NCBI RefSeq assembly: GCF_025465945.1
Contig: NZ_JANLNW010000019.1
Span: 1 to 64,000 of the forward strand
Reading direction: 5' to 3'
DNA from: Pseudomonas sp. 6D_7.1_Bac1
GTDB lineage: Bacteria > Pseudomonadota > Gammaproteobacteria > Pseudomonadales > Pseudomonadaceae
Length of the DNA stretch: 64,000 bases
A program made the translations under genes and the position numbers. Below, piece by piece: positions 1-9,798 of the stretch (position 1 is its first letter; each line of letters opens with the position of its first letter). The notes below the pieces were generated by a model. The model was not told the DNA's origin. It saw only the letters and a program-made list of their open reading frames with translations, and searched no databases.

Positions 1-8
1 CGAAGTTT

Positions 9-1241
9 TTACGCGGTTTGTTCGGCTTTCTCTTCCTGGGCCAGACACGCCGCAGCGGTGAACAGCACGTCGGTGGAGGAGTTCAGCGCGGTTTCTGCCG
101 AGTCCTGCAGCACACCGATGATGAAACCGACGGCCACCACTTGCATGGCGATCTCGCTCGGTATGCCGAACAGGCTGCACGCCAGCGGAATCAACAGCAG
201 CGAACCACCGGCCACGCCCGATGCGCCGCAGGCGCAGACTGCCGCTACCACGCTGAGCAGCACGGCGGTCGGGATGTCCACGGCAATCCCCAAGGTGTGC
301 ACGGCCGCCAGAGTCAGCACGGTAATGGTGATCGCCGCACCGGCCATGTTGATGGTCGCGCCCAGCGGGATCGATACCGAGTAGGTGTCTTCATGCAGGC
401 CCAAGCGCTTGCTCAGTTCCAGATTGACCGGAATGTTCGCCGCCGAACTGCGGGTGAAAAACGCGGTGATTCCGCTTTCCCGCAAGCAGGTCAGCGCCAG
501 CGGGTAAGGGTTGCGACGCAGCTTCCAGAACACGATAGCCGGGTTCATCACCAACGCCACGAACAGCATGCAGCCCAGCAGCACCGCCAGCAGGTGCAGG
601 TAGCCGATCAGCGCGCCGAAGCCTGAGGTGGCCAGTGTGGAAGCGACCAGGCCGAAGATCCCCAGTGGAGCAAAACGAATCACCAGGCGCACGATCATGG
701 TGACGCCGTTGGACAGGTCGCCCAGCACGGTGCGGGTCGTTTCGCCGGCATGGCGGATGGCGACGCCCATGCCGATCGCCCAGGCCAGAATGCCAATGAA
801 ATTGGCATTCATCAGCGCGCTGACCGGGTTGTCGACCACACTCAGCAGCAGGCTTTGCAGGACTTCACTGATCCCGCCGGGTGCGCTGATTGCCACATCG
901 TGGGTGACCAGCACCAAACTCGAAGGGAACAGGCTGCTGGCCACCACCGCGACCACCGCTGCGGCAAAGGTGCCCAGCAGATACAGGAACAGAATCGGCC
1001 GGATATGGGTTTCCTGGCCGTGTTTGTGGTTGGCAATCGAGGCCATCACCAGCACGAACACCAGAATCGGCGCGACGGCTTTCAGTGCCGAGACAAACAC
1101 TTTGCCAATGAGCGCGGTGGACTTCGCCACGTCAGGTGCGAACAGCGCCAGGGCAATACCGGCGATCAGGCCAATAATGATTTGCGTGACCAGGCTGGTG
1201 CGTTTGAGTCTTTGCAAAAGAGAGGGCGGGGCAGCAGTCAT
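9..1241 (-). CDS. sstT: Serine/threonine:sodium symporter SstT
   Basis: A 410-residue, very hydrophobic protein of the dicarboxylate/amino acid:cation symporter (DAACS) family that imports serine and threonine with Na+ across the inner membrane. The N-terminus ([20 protein letters not shown]) and the Ser-rich stretch [13 protein letters not shown] followed by [13 protein letters not shown] in the second half are typical of SstT, and the length matches the family. It is read divergently from the MFS gene at 1553, with about 310 bases of shared upstream DNA. The SstT assignment rests on overall sequence resemblance; a related DAACS substrate cannot be excluded. Confidence 0.9.
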   Translation of the reverse strand: MTAAPPSLLQRLKRTSLVTQIIIGLIAGIALALFAPDVAKSTALIGKVFVSALKAVAPILVFVLVMASIANHKHGQETHIRPILFLYLLGTFAAAVVAVVASSLFPSSLVLVTHDVAISAPGGISEVLQSLLLSVVDNPVSALMNANFIGILAWAIGMGVAIRHAGETTRTVLGDLSNGVTMIVRLVIRFAPLGIFGLVASTLATSGFGALIGYLHLLAVLLGCMLFVALVMNPAIVFWKLRRNPYPLALTCLRESGITAFFTRSSAANIPVNLELSKRLGLHEDTYSVSIPLGATINMAGAAITITVLTLAAVHTLGIAVDIPTAVLLSVVAAVCACGASGVAGGSLLLIPLACSLFGIPSEIAMQVVAVGFIIGVLQDSAETALNSSTDVLFTAAACLAQEEKAEQTA

Positions 1242-1552
1242 AGCGGTATCTCTGATTTTTTAAAGTGCTGTGAGTCCAGAAACTCGGTCAGCAACAAACG
1301 GGCAGGCTGACTGAGTAAGAGCGCATTGCGTCATCGGCATCGGCGGGTGTGCAAGGTTGTTTTTTTTTGCGGGCGCGGACTTTATCACAGCGCAGGCCCG
1401 ATCCTTGAGGCCTGTGACGATCTGCCACCGGGACAGGTCAGGTTCGTGCCAGCGCTGTCGGACACACTCTGTTAAGCTTCGCCATCCTCGTTTACATCCC
1501 CCTCAGTGAGCCCTTGGGCTGTCGCTGGCGTTGTCGTTTTCTGGAGTTATCC
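1242..1552. other. Intergenic region between divergent sstT and MFS genes
   Basis: About 310 bases without a gene that must carry the promoters of both flanking genes. I see a run of eight T at about 1360 and no convincing ORF, RNA gene or terminator. A good ribosome binding site (GGAG, 1543-1546) lies at the right edge. Confidence 0.5.
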
Positions 1553-2707
1553 ATGCTGTTGCCCATCCTGTTGTTGTCAGCGGCCGGTTTCACCGTGCTG
1601 ACCACAGAATTCATCATTGTCGGTCTGTTACCGTCGATTGCTCGCGACCTCGACGTCAGCGTTTCCCAGGCGGGACTGCTGGTGACCTTGTTCGCGTTTA
1701 CCGTCGCCGCTTTCGGCCCGTTTCTGACCGCGTACTTCGCGCGTTTTGAGCGTCGGCGTCTGTTTATCAGCGTGCTGATCATGTTCGGGCTGGCCAATAC
1801 CCTGGCGGCCATGGCGCCGAACATCGGCGTGATGGCGGTGGCGCGGCTGATTCCAGCGCTGGGCTTGCCGGTGTTCTGGGCGCTGGCCAGTGAAACGGCA
1901 GTGGACATTGTCGGGCCGGATTACGCAGGACGGGCGATCGCCAAGATCGGTTTCGGGATCGTCTGCGCGACCGTATTCGGAATTCCCGTCGGTACGCTGA
2001 TTTCCGATGCATTCGGCTGGCGCAGCGCCTTCGGGATTCTGGCGGTGATTGCCTTTGCCAAGGCGTTGCTGCTGTTTATCTATTTGCCGAAAACCAACCT
2101 GCACAACCAGCAGGTGAGCTTTCGTTCGCAGTTCAAGATTCTGCGCAGCCCGCTGATGCAAGGACACGTGCTGTTGTCGATTCTGGTTTTCTGCGGGATG
2201 TTTACCGCGTACACCTACCTGGCCGATATCCTTGAGCGTCTGGCCGGTTTCAACGGCACCGTGGTTGGCTGGTGCCTGATGGGCTTTGGCGCGGTCGGGC
2301 TGATCGGCAACTCGCTGGGCGGGCGCATGGTTGACCGCCATCCGTTGATCGCGTCGATGGTGTTTTGTGGCTTCATGATCAGCGGCATGGTGGCGCTGGT
2401 GCCGAGTATCCATTCGACGTTGGGATTGGCGGCGGCGATGGGCATCTGGGGCGTGACCCAGGCCGCATTGTTCCTGGTCAGTCACGTGCGCTTGATGAAA
2501 GCCGCCCCGCAGGCGCCGGCCTTTGCCGCGTCGCTGAACATCGCCGGGGCCAATCTGGGGATCGGCCTGGGGGCGATGGTCGGTGGGCACGTGATCGATA
2601 CCCTGGGGCTCGGTAGCCTGGGGTTTGCGGCGGCCGGTTTCATCCTGGTGTCGATTGTGTTGGCGTTGTTGCTGATGAAGGTCAAACCCCCGGCCGTCTG
2701 CGCCTGA
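1553..2707 (+). CDS. MFS transporter, DHA1-type drug/sugar exporter
   Basis: A 384-residue major facilitator protein with about 12 hydrophobic segments. The N-terminus (TTEFIIVGLLPSIARDL) resembles AraJ/YdeA/PbuE-type DHA1 exporters, in which this TM1 motif is characteristic. The start at 1553 is chosen because GGAG lies 6 bases upstream and because the longer frame from 1514 would add a basic, non-membrane leader. The substrate is not evident. It converges on nhaR with only 4 bases between the stop codons and no visible terminator, so transcripts may read into one another. Confidence 0.85.
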   Translation: MLLPILLLSAAGFTVLTTEFIIVGLLPSIARDLDVSVSQAGLLVTLFAFTVAAFGPFLTAYFARFERRRLFISVLIMFGLANTLAAMAPNIGVMAVARLIPALGLPVFWALASETAVDIVGPDYAGRAIAKIGFGIVCATVFGIPVGTLISDAFGWRSAFGILAVIAFAKALLLFIYLPKTNLHNQQVSFRSQFKILRSPLMQGHVLLSILVFCGMFTAYTYLADILERLAGFNGTVVGWCLMGFGAVGLIGNSLGGRMVDRHPLIASMVFCGFMISGMVALVPSIHSTLGLAAAMGIWGVTQAALFLVSHVRLMKAAPQAPAFAASLNIAGANLGIGLGAMVGGHVIDTLGLGSLGFAAAGFILVSIVLALLLMKVKPPAVCA

Positions 2708-2711
2708 GCCC

Positions 2712-3611
2712 TTAAAGAGCGGTAAACAGTTCGCGTCGGGCACCTTCGGTAATCGCGACAATGCCGGGGTGCTTGACCTTGCGCTCCACCGAGATGGCGT
2801 AGAACGACTCGGTTACCGCATCGGTCTGCCCGATCAACTCGACGCCGCACTGGCGTTTCACCTCATCGGCAATCACGCTTGGGCCGATGAAAATCCCGCT
2901 GCCGGATTGGCCGAACGCCTGCATCAAGGCACTGTCATCGAACTCGCCGACAATGCGCGGCTGAATCTGCTGTTCGGCGAACCAGCGCTGCAAGCGGCTG
3001 CGCACCACGGTTTCCTGCCCGGGAATCAGCAGGGGGGCGCCGTGCAGGCAGCGTGGGAAGTCTTTGCCATAGTGTTGTGCCAATTCGCGGGTGGCGAAAA
3101 AACTGATGCCGCATTCACCTAGTTTCTGGCTGTAGCCCTTGATGTCCAGGTGTGAAGGCATCGGGCTGTCGGAGATCACCAGGTCCAGCCGCTGAATGGC
3201 CAGGTCAGCCAGCAAGCGTTCCAGTTTGTCCTCGCGACAGGTAATGCGCAGCGGTTCACTCAGTTCCATGGTCGGTGCAATGAGCCGATAGACGATGGAT
3301 TTGGGCACCACGTCGGCGACCCCGACCCGAAACAGAATCTGCTGTTCATTGGGTTGCGCCCGCAGCATGGCCTCCAGTTCGCCGCCCAGCTGAAACATCT
3401 GCTCGGCGTAAGGCAGCGTCTGGCGCCCGGCCTCGGTCAGTTCAAGTTGCCGGCCGACACGTCGGAACAGTTCTATCCCGTAGGTTTGTTCGAGCAGGCT
3501 GATCTGCCCGCTGATGGTCTGCGGGGTCAGGTTCAGTTGCTCGCAAGCCCGGACAATACTGCCGGTTTTGGCCACGACCCAGAAGTAATGCAATTGCCGG
3601 TAATTGAGCAT
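2712..3611 (-). CDS. nhaR: LysR-family transcriptional activator NhaR
   Basis: A 299-residue LysR-type regulator. The N-terminal winged helix-turn-helix (residues 1-60, MLNYRQLHYFWVVAKTGSI and LTPQTISGQISLLEQ) and the C-terminal effector domain follow E. coli NhaR closely, including VGVADVVPKSIVYRLIAP and the ending ISVERKVKHPGIVAI. NhaR activates the Na+/H+ antiporter gene nhaA in response to sodium, but no nhaA is present here, so the target may lie elsewhere. The gene is transcribed toward the MFS exporter. Confidence 0.9.
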   Translation of the reverse strand: MLNYRQLHYFWVVAKTGSIVRACEQLNLTPQTISGQISLLEQTYGIELFRRVGRQLELTEAGRQTLPYAEQMFQLGGELEAMLRAQPNEQQILFRVGVADVVPKSIVYRLIAPTMELSEPLRITCREDKLERLLADLAIQRLDLVISDSPMPSHLDIKGYSQKLGECGISFFATRELAQHYGKDFPRCLHGAPLLIPGQETVVRSRLQRWFAEQQIQPRIVGEFDDSALMQAFGQSGSGIFIGPSVIADEVKRQCGVELIGQTDAVTESFYAISVERKVKHPGIVAITEGARRELFTAL

Positions 3612-3743
3612 GCGAATCGCCGATTCGTAAAAACCGAAGTATAGCTGCTGAAAATACGAATTTTCCTGAAGTATTTGCCTCCTTAGAATGCCTCGCTATC
3701 GACGGGTCACCACCTTGGCCCTGTCAGTTTTATTGAGGAAAGC

Positions 3744-3998
3744 ATGATGAAGCTCAAATCCCTGACCGCCGTCTCGCTGCTGGCCGTTTCTGCGCTGCTG
3801 CTGACCGGCTGTGACCAGGCCGAGAAAAGCGCCCAGCAATTGATGGGAAAAGCCGCCGAAACCGCCAAGCAGGCGATCGACGATACCCACAAGGCGGCAG
3901 AGCAAGCGCTGAGCGACGCCACCGGAAAGATCATCAGTAACAAGGAAAAACCAGCCGACGACAGCGAGAAAAAAGAAGGCTCGTCGCAGGAAATCTAA
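3744..3998 (+). CDS. Small lipoprotein with charged helical tail
   Basis: An 84-residue protein with a signal peptide and a clear lipobox (LLTGC, Cys at about residue 23), followed by an Ala/Lys/Glu-rich segment that looks like one long amphipathic helix and a Lys/Glu/Ser-rich end. GAGG stands just before the ATG pair (TTGAGGAAAGCATG). It lies 29 bases upstream of the TerC-family gene and may be co-transcribed with it. I recognise no named family; a Lpp-like or stress-induced envelope lipoprotein is the nearest description. Confidence 0.75.
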   Translation: MMKLKSLTAVSLLAVSALLLTGCDQAEKSAQQLMGKAAETAKQAIDDTHKAAEQALSDATGKIISNKEKPADDSEKKEGSSQEI

Positions 3999-4027
3999 TC
4001 CGCCTAACACCGAATCAGGACTGACCC

Positions 4028-4783
4028 ATGGAATACCTTTTACAACTTGCTGCAAGCCCCACCGTCTGGGTCGCCCTGGCTACGCTGATCGTGATGGAAA
4101 TCGTGCTTGGCATCGACAACCTGATCTTCATCTCGATCCTGACGAACAAACTGCCCGTGCAACACCGTGCCAAAGCACGTCGCATCGGTATCAGCATGGC
4201 CCTGGTTCTGCGTCTGGGCTTGCTGAGCACCATTGCGTTCATCGTGCAGCTGACTGAGCCGGTGATCGAACTGTTTAACCAGGCGTTCTCGTGGAAAGAC
4301 ATGATCCTGATCGCGGGTGGTCTGTTCCTGTTGTGGAAGGCGACCAGCGAAATCCATCACAGCATGGACCCGTCGCCGGAGGATCCGAAGTCGCCAACGT
4401 CTGGCGTGACATTGGGTTTTGCTGCGGCAATCGGTCAGATCCTGATGCTCGACCTGGTGTTCTCTATCGACAGCATCATCACCGCTGTCGGTATGACCGA
4501 ACATTTGCCGATCATGATCATCGCGGTGCTGGTGTCGGTGCTGGTGATGTTGGTGGCGGCCGAGCCTTTGGCCAAGTTCATCAACGACAACCCGACGGTG
4601 GTGATGCTGGCTCTGGGCTTCCTGATCATGATCGGCATGACCCTGATTGCCGAAGGTTTCGGCGCCCATGTACCGAAAGGCTACATCTATGCGGCCATGG
4701 CGTTCTCCGCAACGATTGAAGGTCTGAACATGTTGTCGCGGCGGGCTCGGGAGAAGCGGATCGCTGCTGAAGCTGAAGCTTAA
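4028..4783 (+). CDS. TerC-family integral membrane protein
   Basis: A 251-residue membrane protein with about seven TM segments. Two acidic motifs typical of the TerC family are present, [15 protein letters not shown] near residues 23-37 and [15 protein letters not shown] near residues 140-154. These Asp/Glu residues are thought to line a metal path, and family members are linked to Mn2+ export and tellurite resistance. The C-terminus is basic and cytoplasmic. The small lipoprotein gene lies just upstream. No tellurite operon is present, so a housekeeping metal role is more likely than tellurite resistance. Confidence 0.9.
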   Translation: MEYLLQLAASPTVWVALATLIVMEIVLGIDNLIFISILTNKLPVQHRAKARRIGISMALVLRLGLLSTIAFIVQLTEPVIELFNQAFSWKDMILIAGGLFLLWKATSEIHHSMDPSPEDPKSPTSGVTLGFAAAIGQILMLDLVFSIDSIITAVGMTEHLPIMIIAVLVSVLVMLVAAEPLAKFINDNPTVVMLALGFLIMIGMTLIAEGFGAHVPKGYIYAAMAFSATIEGLNMLSRRAREKRIAAEAEA

Positions 4784-4870
4784 GAGGTAACGCGATAACT
4801 GGACGGTCGTCTGCGCTCGAAAGCGTGCAGACGGCCGTTTTGCTTTGTGGAGGGGTTAAACACGAACCGA

Positions 4871-5041
4871 TCAGTGCGCCGTGGCGTGGTGTCGGGCAGG
4901 TTTCTCGGCGTTGGCGGGGGGCGCAGGTTGAACAGGTGCCTGATAGTGCCTGCGGGTAATGCGCAATACACCCCACAGCATCGCGGCCGCAACGGCCAGC
5001 CAGCCACCGATCAGCATCAGGATTATCATCGTCAGGCTCAT
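4871..5041 (-). CDS. Small single-pass membrane protein
   Basis: A 56-residue protein with one strong N-terminal transmembrane helix (MSLTMIILMLIGGWLAVAAA) and a Pro/His-rich cytoplasmic tail ending RHHATAH. The start at 5041 is preferred because AGGAGG lies just upstream, whereas the longer frame to 5143 adds a polar leader without a binding site. Function unknown. Confidence 0.65.
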   Translation of the reverse strand: MSLTMIILMLIGGWLAVAAAMLWGVLRITRRHYQAPVQPAPPANAEKPARHHATAH

Positions 5042-5250
5042 CCGTGCCTCCTCTTTGTCCTGCTTCGAGCACACACTCTTTGTATGGGTCAGTCTAGTCG
5101 TTGATGTGTTGCAGACAATTGACCAATAGTCGTGGGCCACCAACCAGTTCGCTCTATCAGCCGCAGACGACTGCCGTTAAAGGCTATACCGCTGCTATGA
5201 TCATGGGCGAAGCCGGGAGACCGATTACCTGGCGCCTGAACAAGTGAGTG

Positions 5251-5928
5251 ATGATGTCGCCGGTATTTTCCCGATTCCGCTTCGCCTTGCTGGCAGCGGC
5301 CTGCGTCTTGAGCCTGGCCGGTTGTGCCGGGAGCGTGCAACCTGAAATCCAGCGTCTGCCCGAGCGTGTCGAGCTCAACGGCGTACCGTTTTACCGTGGC
5401 GAAGCCTACCAGAGTGGGCCGCAAACCCTGGCCAGCATGCTTTCCCAGCAAGGTATCGTGATGACTCCGGGGTTACTCGACAAGCCGTTGCATCTGCCGG
5501 GCGCCGAGGCGCAGTTGCAGCAGAACATGCAGAACCTGGCGCGTGAATACGGGATGGTCGTGTATCCGCTGGACAGCAACCTGCCGGCGTTGTTGACCCA
5601 GGTCGCGGCGGGTTACCCGGTGTTGCTGCGCTTCAGTGAGGGCTCGGCATTCTGGAAAGAACCGAGGTACGCCATTCTCGCTGGCTACAACCGTCACAAG
5701 CAGACGGTGCTGCTGCGCTCCGGAATGGACCGCCGCTTGCTGATGGACTTCAAGTCATTTGAATCTGCCTTCCAGAACGCTGGCGGTTGGGCAGTGCTGA
5801 TTCAGGGGCCGACCCAAATTCCGGCCAAGGTTGACCCGCAGCGCTGGCTTAAAGCCGCTGACGACCTGGCCCGGGCTGGACAGGAACAGGCGGCAGCCAA
5901 GGCGACCAAAGCACTGGCGGCCCATTAA
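5251..5928 (+). CDS. Peptidase C39-like lipoprotein, catalytic residues lost
   Basis: A 225-residue lipoprotein (lipobox LAGC, Cys25) whose body follows the C39 double-glycine peptidase-like fold: VPFYRGEAYQSGPQTLASML and later EPRYAILAGYN. In active members the first motif reads QCGP and the second begins with His. Here Cys is Ser55 and the His position is Arg139, so it should not act as a cysteine peptidase. It may bind peptides or have a structural envelope role. The start is taken at the first ATG of two; a GTG at 5248 is possible and no strong ribosome binding site separates them. It converges on pbpG across a double terminator. Confidence 0.75.
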   Translation: MMSPVFSRFRFALLAAACVLSLAGCAGSVQPEIQRLPERVELNGVPFYRGEAYQSGPQTLASMLSQQGIVMTPGLLDKPLHLPGAEAQLQQNMQNLAREYGMVVYPLDSNLPALLTQVAAGYPVLLRFSEGSAFWKEPRYAILAGYNRHKQTVLLRSGMDRRLLMDFKSFESAFQNAGGWAVLIQGPTQIPAKVDPQRWLKAADDLARAGQEQAAAKATKALAAH

Positions 5929-5943
5929 TCGAGCCGAATAAAA

Positions 5944-6003
5944 ACGGCGCCTTGAGGCGCCGTCATCGATAAAGGCCCCGACTCACGTCGCGGGCCTTTT
6001 TTA
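5944..6003. terminator. Double terminator between convergent genes
   Basis: The first hairpin has stem ACGGCGCC/GGCGCCGT (5944-5951, 5956-5963) with loop TTGA. The second pairs AAGGCCCCG (5972-5980) with CGGGCCTTTTTT (5991-6002) and ends in T residues. They serve the C39-like gene and, on the other strand, pbpG. Confidence 0.75.
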
Positions 6004-6009
6004 GTGCGC

Positions 6010-6951
6010 TTATTTTTCGGTCTGCGCCATGCCGCTACCTTGACGATGTTTCAGGTTTTTCTCGGCTTTGTAGTGCAGGGCAACATCCGGCACGGAAGTG
6101 CTCTTGCCGGTTTCAACCCATTGACGAATCCGTCCGGCGTCCGCGAAGTGGGTGTATTTGCCGAAGGCATCGAGAATCACCAGGGAGACAGGGCGATTGC
6201 CCATGCTGGTCACCAATACCAGGCAGTGGCCGGCCTGGTTGGTAAAGCCGGTCTTGGTCAGCTTGATGTCCCAGTTGGCTTTGTTGATCAGGTGGTCGGT
6301 GTTGTGAAAACCCAAGGAGTAGCTGGGCTTGCGGAACGTCACGGTTTTTTCCTTGGTCGTGCTCAACTGGCTCAGCATCGGGTACTTGCGTGCCGCCTGG
6401 AGCAATTTGCTCAGGTCGCGGGCTGTGGAAACGTTGTGGACCGACAGGCCGGTCGGCTCGACGTAATGGGTGCTGGTCATGCCCAGCGCCTTGGCCTTGG
6501 CGTTCATTGCGGCGATAAAGGCCGCGTAACCGCCAGGGTAGTGGTGGGCCAGGCTCGCGGCGGCGCGATTTTCCGAGGACATGAGTGCAATCTGCAGCAT
6601 TTCCCGACGCGACAGTTCGCTATTGAGTTTGACTCGGGAAAACACACCTTTCATTTCCGGGGTGTCTTTGATCGACACAGAAATGTACTCGTCCATATTC
6701 TGCTTGGCGTCCAGCACGATCAGCCCGGTCATCAATTTGGTCACCGAGGCGATAGGCACGATCACGTCCGGGTTGCTGGCATAGATGACTTTGTCGGTTT
6801 GCAGATCAATCAGCATCGCACTGCCGGAAGCGATGCGCAGATGTGAGGTGTCTCGGGGCGCCGCGGTGGTTTCACGTGCGTAGACGTTTGACGTGACAAG
6901 AGGGCCTGTAAATGCAAAAAGAAGGCTCAGGATCGAAAGACGAATTTTCAC
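6010..6951 (-). CDS. pbpG: D-alanyl-D-alanine endopeptidase PBP7
   Basis: A 313-residue secreted low-molecular-weight penicillin-binding protein of the S11 family that cleaves D-Ala-meso-DAP cross-links in periplasmic peptidoglycan. All three active-site motifs are visible: SVTK (residues 69-72), SEN (126-128) and KTG (233-235). A signal peptide covers roughly residues 1-25 and the length matches PbpG. The C-terminus is basic. It is followed by a bidirectional terminator. Confidence 0.93.
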   Translation of the reverse strand: MKIRLSILSLLFAFTGPLVTSNVYARETTAAPRDTSHLRIASGSAMLIDLQTDKVIYASNPDVIVPIASVTKLMTGLIVLDAKQNMDEYISVSIKDTPEMKGVFSRVKLNSELSRREMLQIALMSSENRAAASLAHHYPGGYAAFIAAMNAKAKALGMTSTHYVEPTGLSVHNVSTARDLSKLLQAARKYPMLSQLSTTKEKTVTFRKPSYSLGFHNTDHLINKANWDIKLTKTGFTNQAGHCLVLVTSMGNRPVSLVILDAFGKYTHFADAGRIRQWVETGKSTSVPDVALHYKAEKNLKHRQGSGMAQTEK

Positions 6952-7895
6952 GCGTGCGGACTCGCTAAGGTATGGATATGCCGTTCTGCAACGGGCTTCT
7001 CTAGATAAAACGTTACATTTTATGAGTATGCGACAGGAAAGCGCTATACGCCTGCTGTAGCGATGCTTGAAATGAAAAATATTTTAGGGTGTATCGACTC
7101 TGTAACAGTCTGATTTTCGGGCTTCACCGATGCTCGGGTAGCACGTAACGCGATTGCTTTGGCGTATGACGATGCGGCTTCGTGCGGTCAGGTGAGGGGG
7201 CTGATGACGTCGGCGGGTTATTTCGAACTGTCGTGGTGTAAGGTCTATTAATAGCGAATTTAACTTTAAAATGGATATAGATAAACGCTCTATAAAGCGC
7301 TTGTAACCATTGAAATAATTGTGGGAATGTTACATTTCAGAGGGGTGTCCGGGATTATCAATGATCACAACGGTTTGTGGTCGTCGGGAGAGCAGTTCAA
7401 AATTCTGTCGCGTGAAAGGCTAGTTATTCAGTCTTGAATACAAGGCGTTTGCATATCGGTTTGTGGTGCTTGTTGTTACTGAAGAATGGTTTCGCCAAAA
7501 ATATGACGGTAATGTAGGGTTTTTTATTTTTATAGCTGGAAGGCCGTGCCTTTACTTTTAATTCGGCGGTGCTAATCTCACCCTCGCATTGAACGACAAT
7601 GTTATACAGCGTCATCAGGCCCTATCACGGAAAGACTGTATACGGCCGATTGTCGCTAACGCTGTCGACTCAGTGAAATGTTGCGAGTTGGTTTTTTTGA
7701 TCCAAGTGCATGGCTGGGTAGTTTGTGATCGGGCATTGAATGCCATTCATGCCTTCTGCTAAAGCCTATGGAAAGGCGTGAATGTGCGCTGTCCGGACAC
7801 CTCATGCTTCCCCCCTAAGCGAGCACGCGCCCAGAGGCTGATGGTTCAAGCGGCTTGACAACGCTAAAGACAACTTACACAAAAGGAATAGTGTG
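6952..7895. other. AT-rich gene-poor region
   Basis: About 940 bases with clearly lower GC content than the flanking genes, richest in A/T between about 7230 and 7620. A 63-codon minus-strand frame (7424-7615) has only a weak AGGG site and no family resemblance, so I do not call it. No RNA gene or clear terminator was seen. The composition suggests acquired DNA linked to the PixA-like gene that follows. Confidence 0.5.
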
Positions 7896-8288
7896 ATGAA
7901 ATCAGTAGATGTTTTGATTGTTGTCGATGTCGAGAACGCGCTGGCATCAGGCGACCTCCAGAATAATGTGTACCTGATAGACAGTAACAAGCACTGCGGT
8001 TCGGGTAGTGAAGGTCAGGCGGAGCTCTATACGGCATGTACTGAAGGGCAATACATTAATTGGACTGTGGCGCCTGTTTCTCCTTCCAGTGATGTGCAGA
8101 TAGATGGTTTTACTGGTCAGATGGTCAATGATAAAATTTGCCTTCCTAAGTTAGTGGTCGATCCATCAGGTAATTATTGGAAGGGGCAGGTCGAAGCGCA
8201 AGGTTATAAAGGGAATCTGCAGTACTCGGTGGTGCTTTCAATGGACGGGAAGCAGATGACCTTCGATCCGTTCCTGATAGTTAAGTAA
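7896..8288 (+). CDS. AidA/PixA-family inclusion body protein
   Basis: A 130-residue protein of the AidA/PixA family, recognised from its opening VDVLIVVDVENALASGDLQNNVYLIDS and the later INWTVAPVSPSSDVQIDGFTGQMV. PixA is a methionine-rich crystalline inclusion protein of Xenorhabdus, and AidA is a quorum-sensing-induced Burkholderia protein needed for nematode killing; the biochemical role of the family is not established. AGGA lies 8 bases before the ATG at 7896; a GTG at 7893 is in frame. It stands alone in AT-rich DNA and has its own terminator, which suggests horizontal acquisition. Confidence 0.8.
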   Translation: MKSVDVLIVVDVENALASGDLQNNVYLIDSNKHCGSGSEGQAELYTACTEGQYINWTVAPVSPSSDVQIDGFTGQMVNDKICLPKLVVDPSGNYWKGQVEAQGYKGNLQYSVVLSMDGKQMTFDPFLIVK

Positions 8289-8362
8289 TGTGTGAAGAGG
8301 TGCCTTGACCTAAATGAAGTTGTTAGTGTGAATTCCTTTATTTCAAGGTGACATAAAACCAG

Positions 8363-8391
8363 GAACCCCGCCAATTGGCGGGGTTCTTGTT
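8363..8391 (+). terminator. Intrinsic terminator after the PixA-like gene
   Basis: Perfect stem GAACCCCGCC/GGCGGGGTTC with loop AATT (8363-8386) followed by TTGTTT. It may also serve folD on the opposite strand. Confidence 0.8.
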
Positions 8392-8414
8392 TACGCTGCA
8401 GAACAAGCCTTGAC

Positions 8415-9269
8415 TCAGCCGTGCAGGGTTTCCGCTGCGTACAGCGTGTTTTCCAGCAGGCAGGCACGCGTCATCGGGCCGACGCCGCCGGGTACTGGAG
8501 TAATCCAGCCAGCGCGGGGCAGGGCGGTTTCGTAGATCACATCACCCACCAGCTTGCCATCTTCCTGGCGGTTGATGCCGACGTCGATAACGATGGCGCC
8601 TTCCTTGATCCATTCACCTTTAACCAGGCCTGGTTTGCCAGCGGCGACTACGACCAGATCGGCGCGACCGACGTGACCGGCCAGATCCTTGGTGAAGCGG
8701 TGGGTGACGGTCACGGTGCAGCCGGCCAGGAGCAGTTCCATGGCCATCGGGCGACCGACGATATTGGAAGCGCCGACGACCACTGCGTCCATTCCGTAAA
8801 GATCAGCACCGGTGCTTTCCAGCAAGGTCATGATGCCTTTAGGGGTGCACGGGCGCAGCAGAGGGATGCGTTGTGCCAGGCGACCGACGTTATAAGGATG
8901 GAAACCATCCACGTCTTTATCCGGACGAATGCGCTCCAGCAGTTTGGAAGCGTCCAGGTGTTCAGGCAGAGGTAGCTGCAGCAGTACGCCGTCGATGTTC
9001 GGGTCGTCATTGAGACGGTCGATCAGATCGGTCAGGGCTTGCTGGGTAGTATCGGAGGGCAGGTCATAGGCTTGGGAGAGGAAGCCGACCTCTTCACAGT
9101 CTTTACGCTTGTGCGAGACATAAACCTGAGAGGCGGGATCGCTGCCGACCAGAATCACCGCGAGGCCTGGCGTGCGCAGACCTTGCTGGCGACGCTCGGC
9201 GACACGTTTGGCGATCTGCTGGCGCAGGCTGGCGGCGATCGATTTGCCGTCGATTAGTTGTGCAGTCAT
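8415..9269 (-). CDS. folD: Bifunctional methylene-THF dehydrogenase/cyclohydrolase FolD
   Basis: A 284-residue cytosolic enzyme interconverting 5,10-methylene-THF, 5,10-methenyl-THF and 10-formyl-THF in one-carbon metabolism. Visible family features are [13 protein letters not shown] (catalytic Lys and Tyr region), [20 protein letters not shown] and the nucleotide-binding [13 protein letters not shown]; the C-terminal [13 protein letters not shown] is also present. The length matches the family. It lies on the strand opposite the adjacent tRNA cluster. Confidence 0.95.
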   Translation of the reverse strand: MTAQLIDGKSIAASLRQQIAKRVAERRQQGLRTPGLAVILVGSDPASQVYVSHKRKDCEEVGFLSQAYDLPSDTTQQALTDLIDRLNDDPNIDGVLLQLPLPEHLDASKLLERIRPDKDVDGFHPYNVGRLAQRIPLLRPCTPKGIMTLLESTGADLYGMDAVVVGASNIVGRPMAMELLLAGCTVTVTHRFTKDLAGHVGRADLVVVAAGKPGLVKGEWIKEGAIVIDVGINRQEDGKLVGDVIYETALPRAGWITPVPGGVGPMTRACLLENTLYAAETLHG

Positions 9270-9401
9270 TGCGCGTGATTAACCATCGAGAGGGGGAAGA
9301 AAAGAGAACGCATTCTCGCATGTCAGAACGTGAGGGCAAAGGCGCTTGGTCTGCAAATTCCCCTAAGCCCTTTAATTAAATGAATTTTTTTCAAAAAAGA
9401 G

Positions 9402-9430
9402 TTGACGACCTTCAGGCTCACCTATAACAT
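9402..9430 (+). promoter_or_regulatory. Candidate sigma-70 promoter of the tRNA cluster
   Basis: TTGACG (9402-9407) is followed by TATAACAT (9423-9430). With TAACAT as the -10 hexamer the spacer is 17 bases. It lies about 120 bases upstream of tRNA-Arg. Confidence 0.5.
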
Positions 9431-9549
9431 TCGTCGCACTTGTCGGGCACAGCCTAGCACTGGTTAAGAAGGTCGAGCAGAATTGATGGTTGATTCGGTG
9501 AGACTGAAAGCACTTAGTTTGTAATCGTCCAAGAATACAGATTAACAAG

Positions 9550-9626
9550 GCGCCCGTAGCTCAGCTGGATAGAGCATCCGCCTTCTAAGCGGATGGTCGC
9601 AGGTTCGAGTCCTGCCGGGTGCGCCA
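9550..9626 (+). tRNA. tRNA-Arg (anticodon TCT)
   Basis: Complete 77-base cloverleaf. Acceptor stem GCGCCCG/CGGGTGC, anticodon stem TCCGC/GCGGA with loop CTTCTAA, TTCGAGT T-loop, encoded CCA. It is first in a three-tRNA cluster. Confidence 0.95.
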
Positions 9627-9666
9627 TTAGGCAGCTTTGGCACAAGTAACGCAACATGGCAATATG

Positions 9667-9742
9667 GTGGGCGTAGCTCAGTTGGTAGAGCACGGGATTG
9701 TGACTCCCGTTGTCGAGGGTTCGATCCCCTTCGTCCACCCCA
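9667..9742 (+). tRNA. tRNA-His (anticodon GTG)
   Basis: 76-base cloverleaf. Acceptor GTGGGCG/CGTCCAC, anticodon stem CGGGA/TCCCG with loop TTGTGAC, T-loop TTCGATC, encoded CCA. The 40-base gap to tRNA-Arg suggests co-transcription. Confidence 0.95.
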
Positions 9743-9749
9743 TATTTAG

Positions 9750-9780
9750 AAAGGCGCCAGATTAATAATCTGGCGCCTTT
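9750..9780 (+). terminator. Long perfect hairpin between tRNA-His and tRNA-Leu
   Basis: A 15-base perfect inverted repeat with a single central base (AAAGGCGCCAGATTA, 9750-9764, against 9766-9780), ending in TTT and then GCTTT. It could be a terminator after tRNA-His or a processing hairpin before tRNA-Leu. Confidence 0.6.
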
Positions 9781-9798
9781 GCTTTAAAAGCTTGATAC

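Noticed and set aside
7424..7615. 63-codon minus-strand frame in the AT-rich gap
   Set aside because: Only a weak AGGG upstream and no recognisable features; not enough to call a gene.
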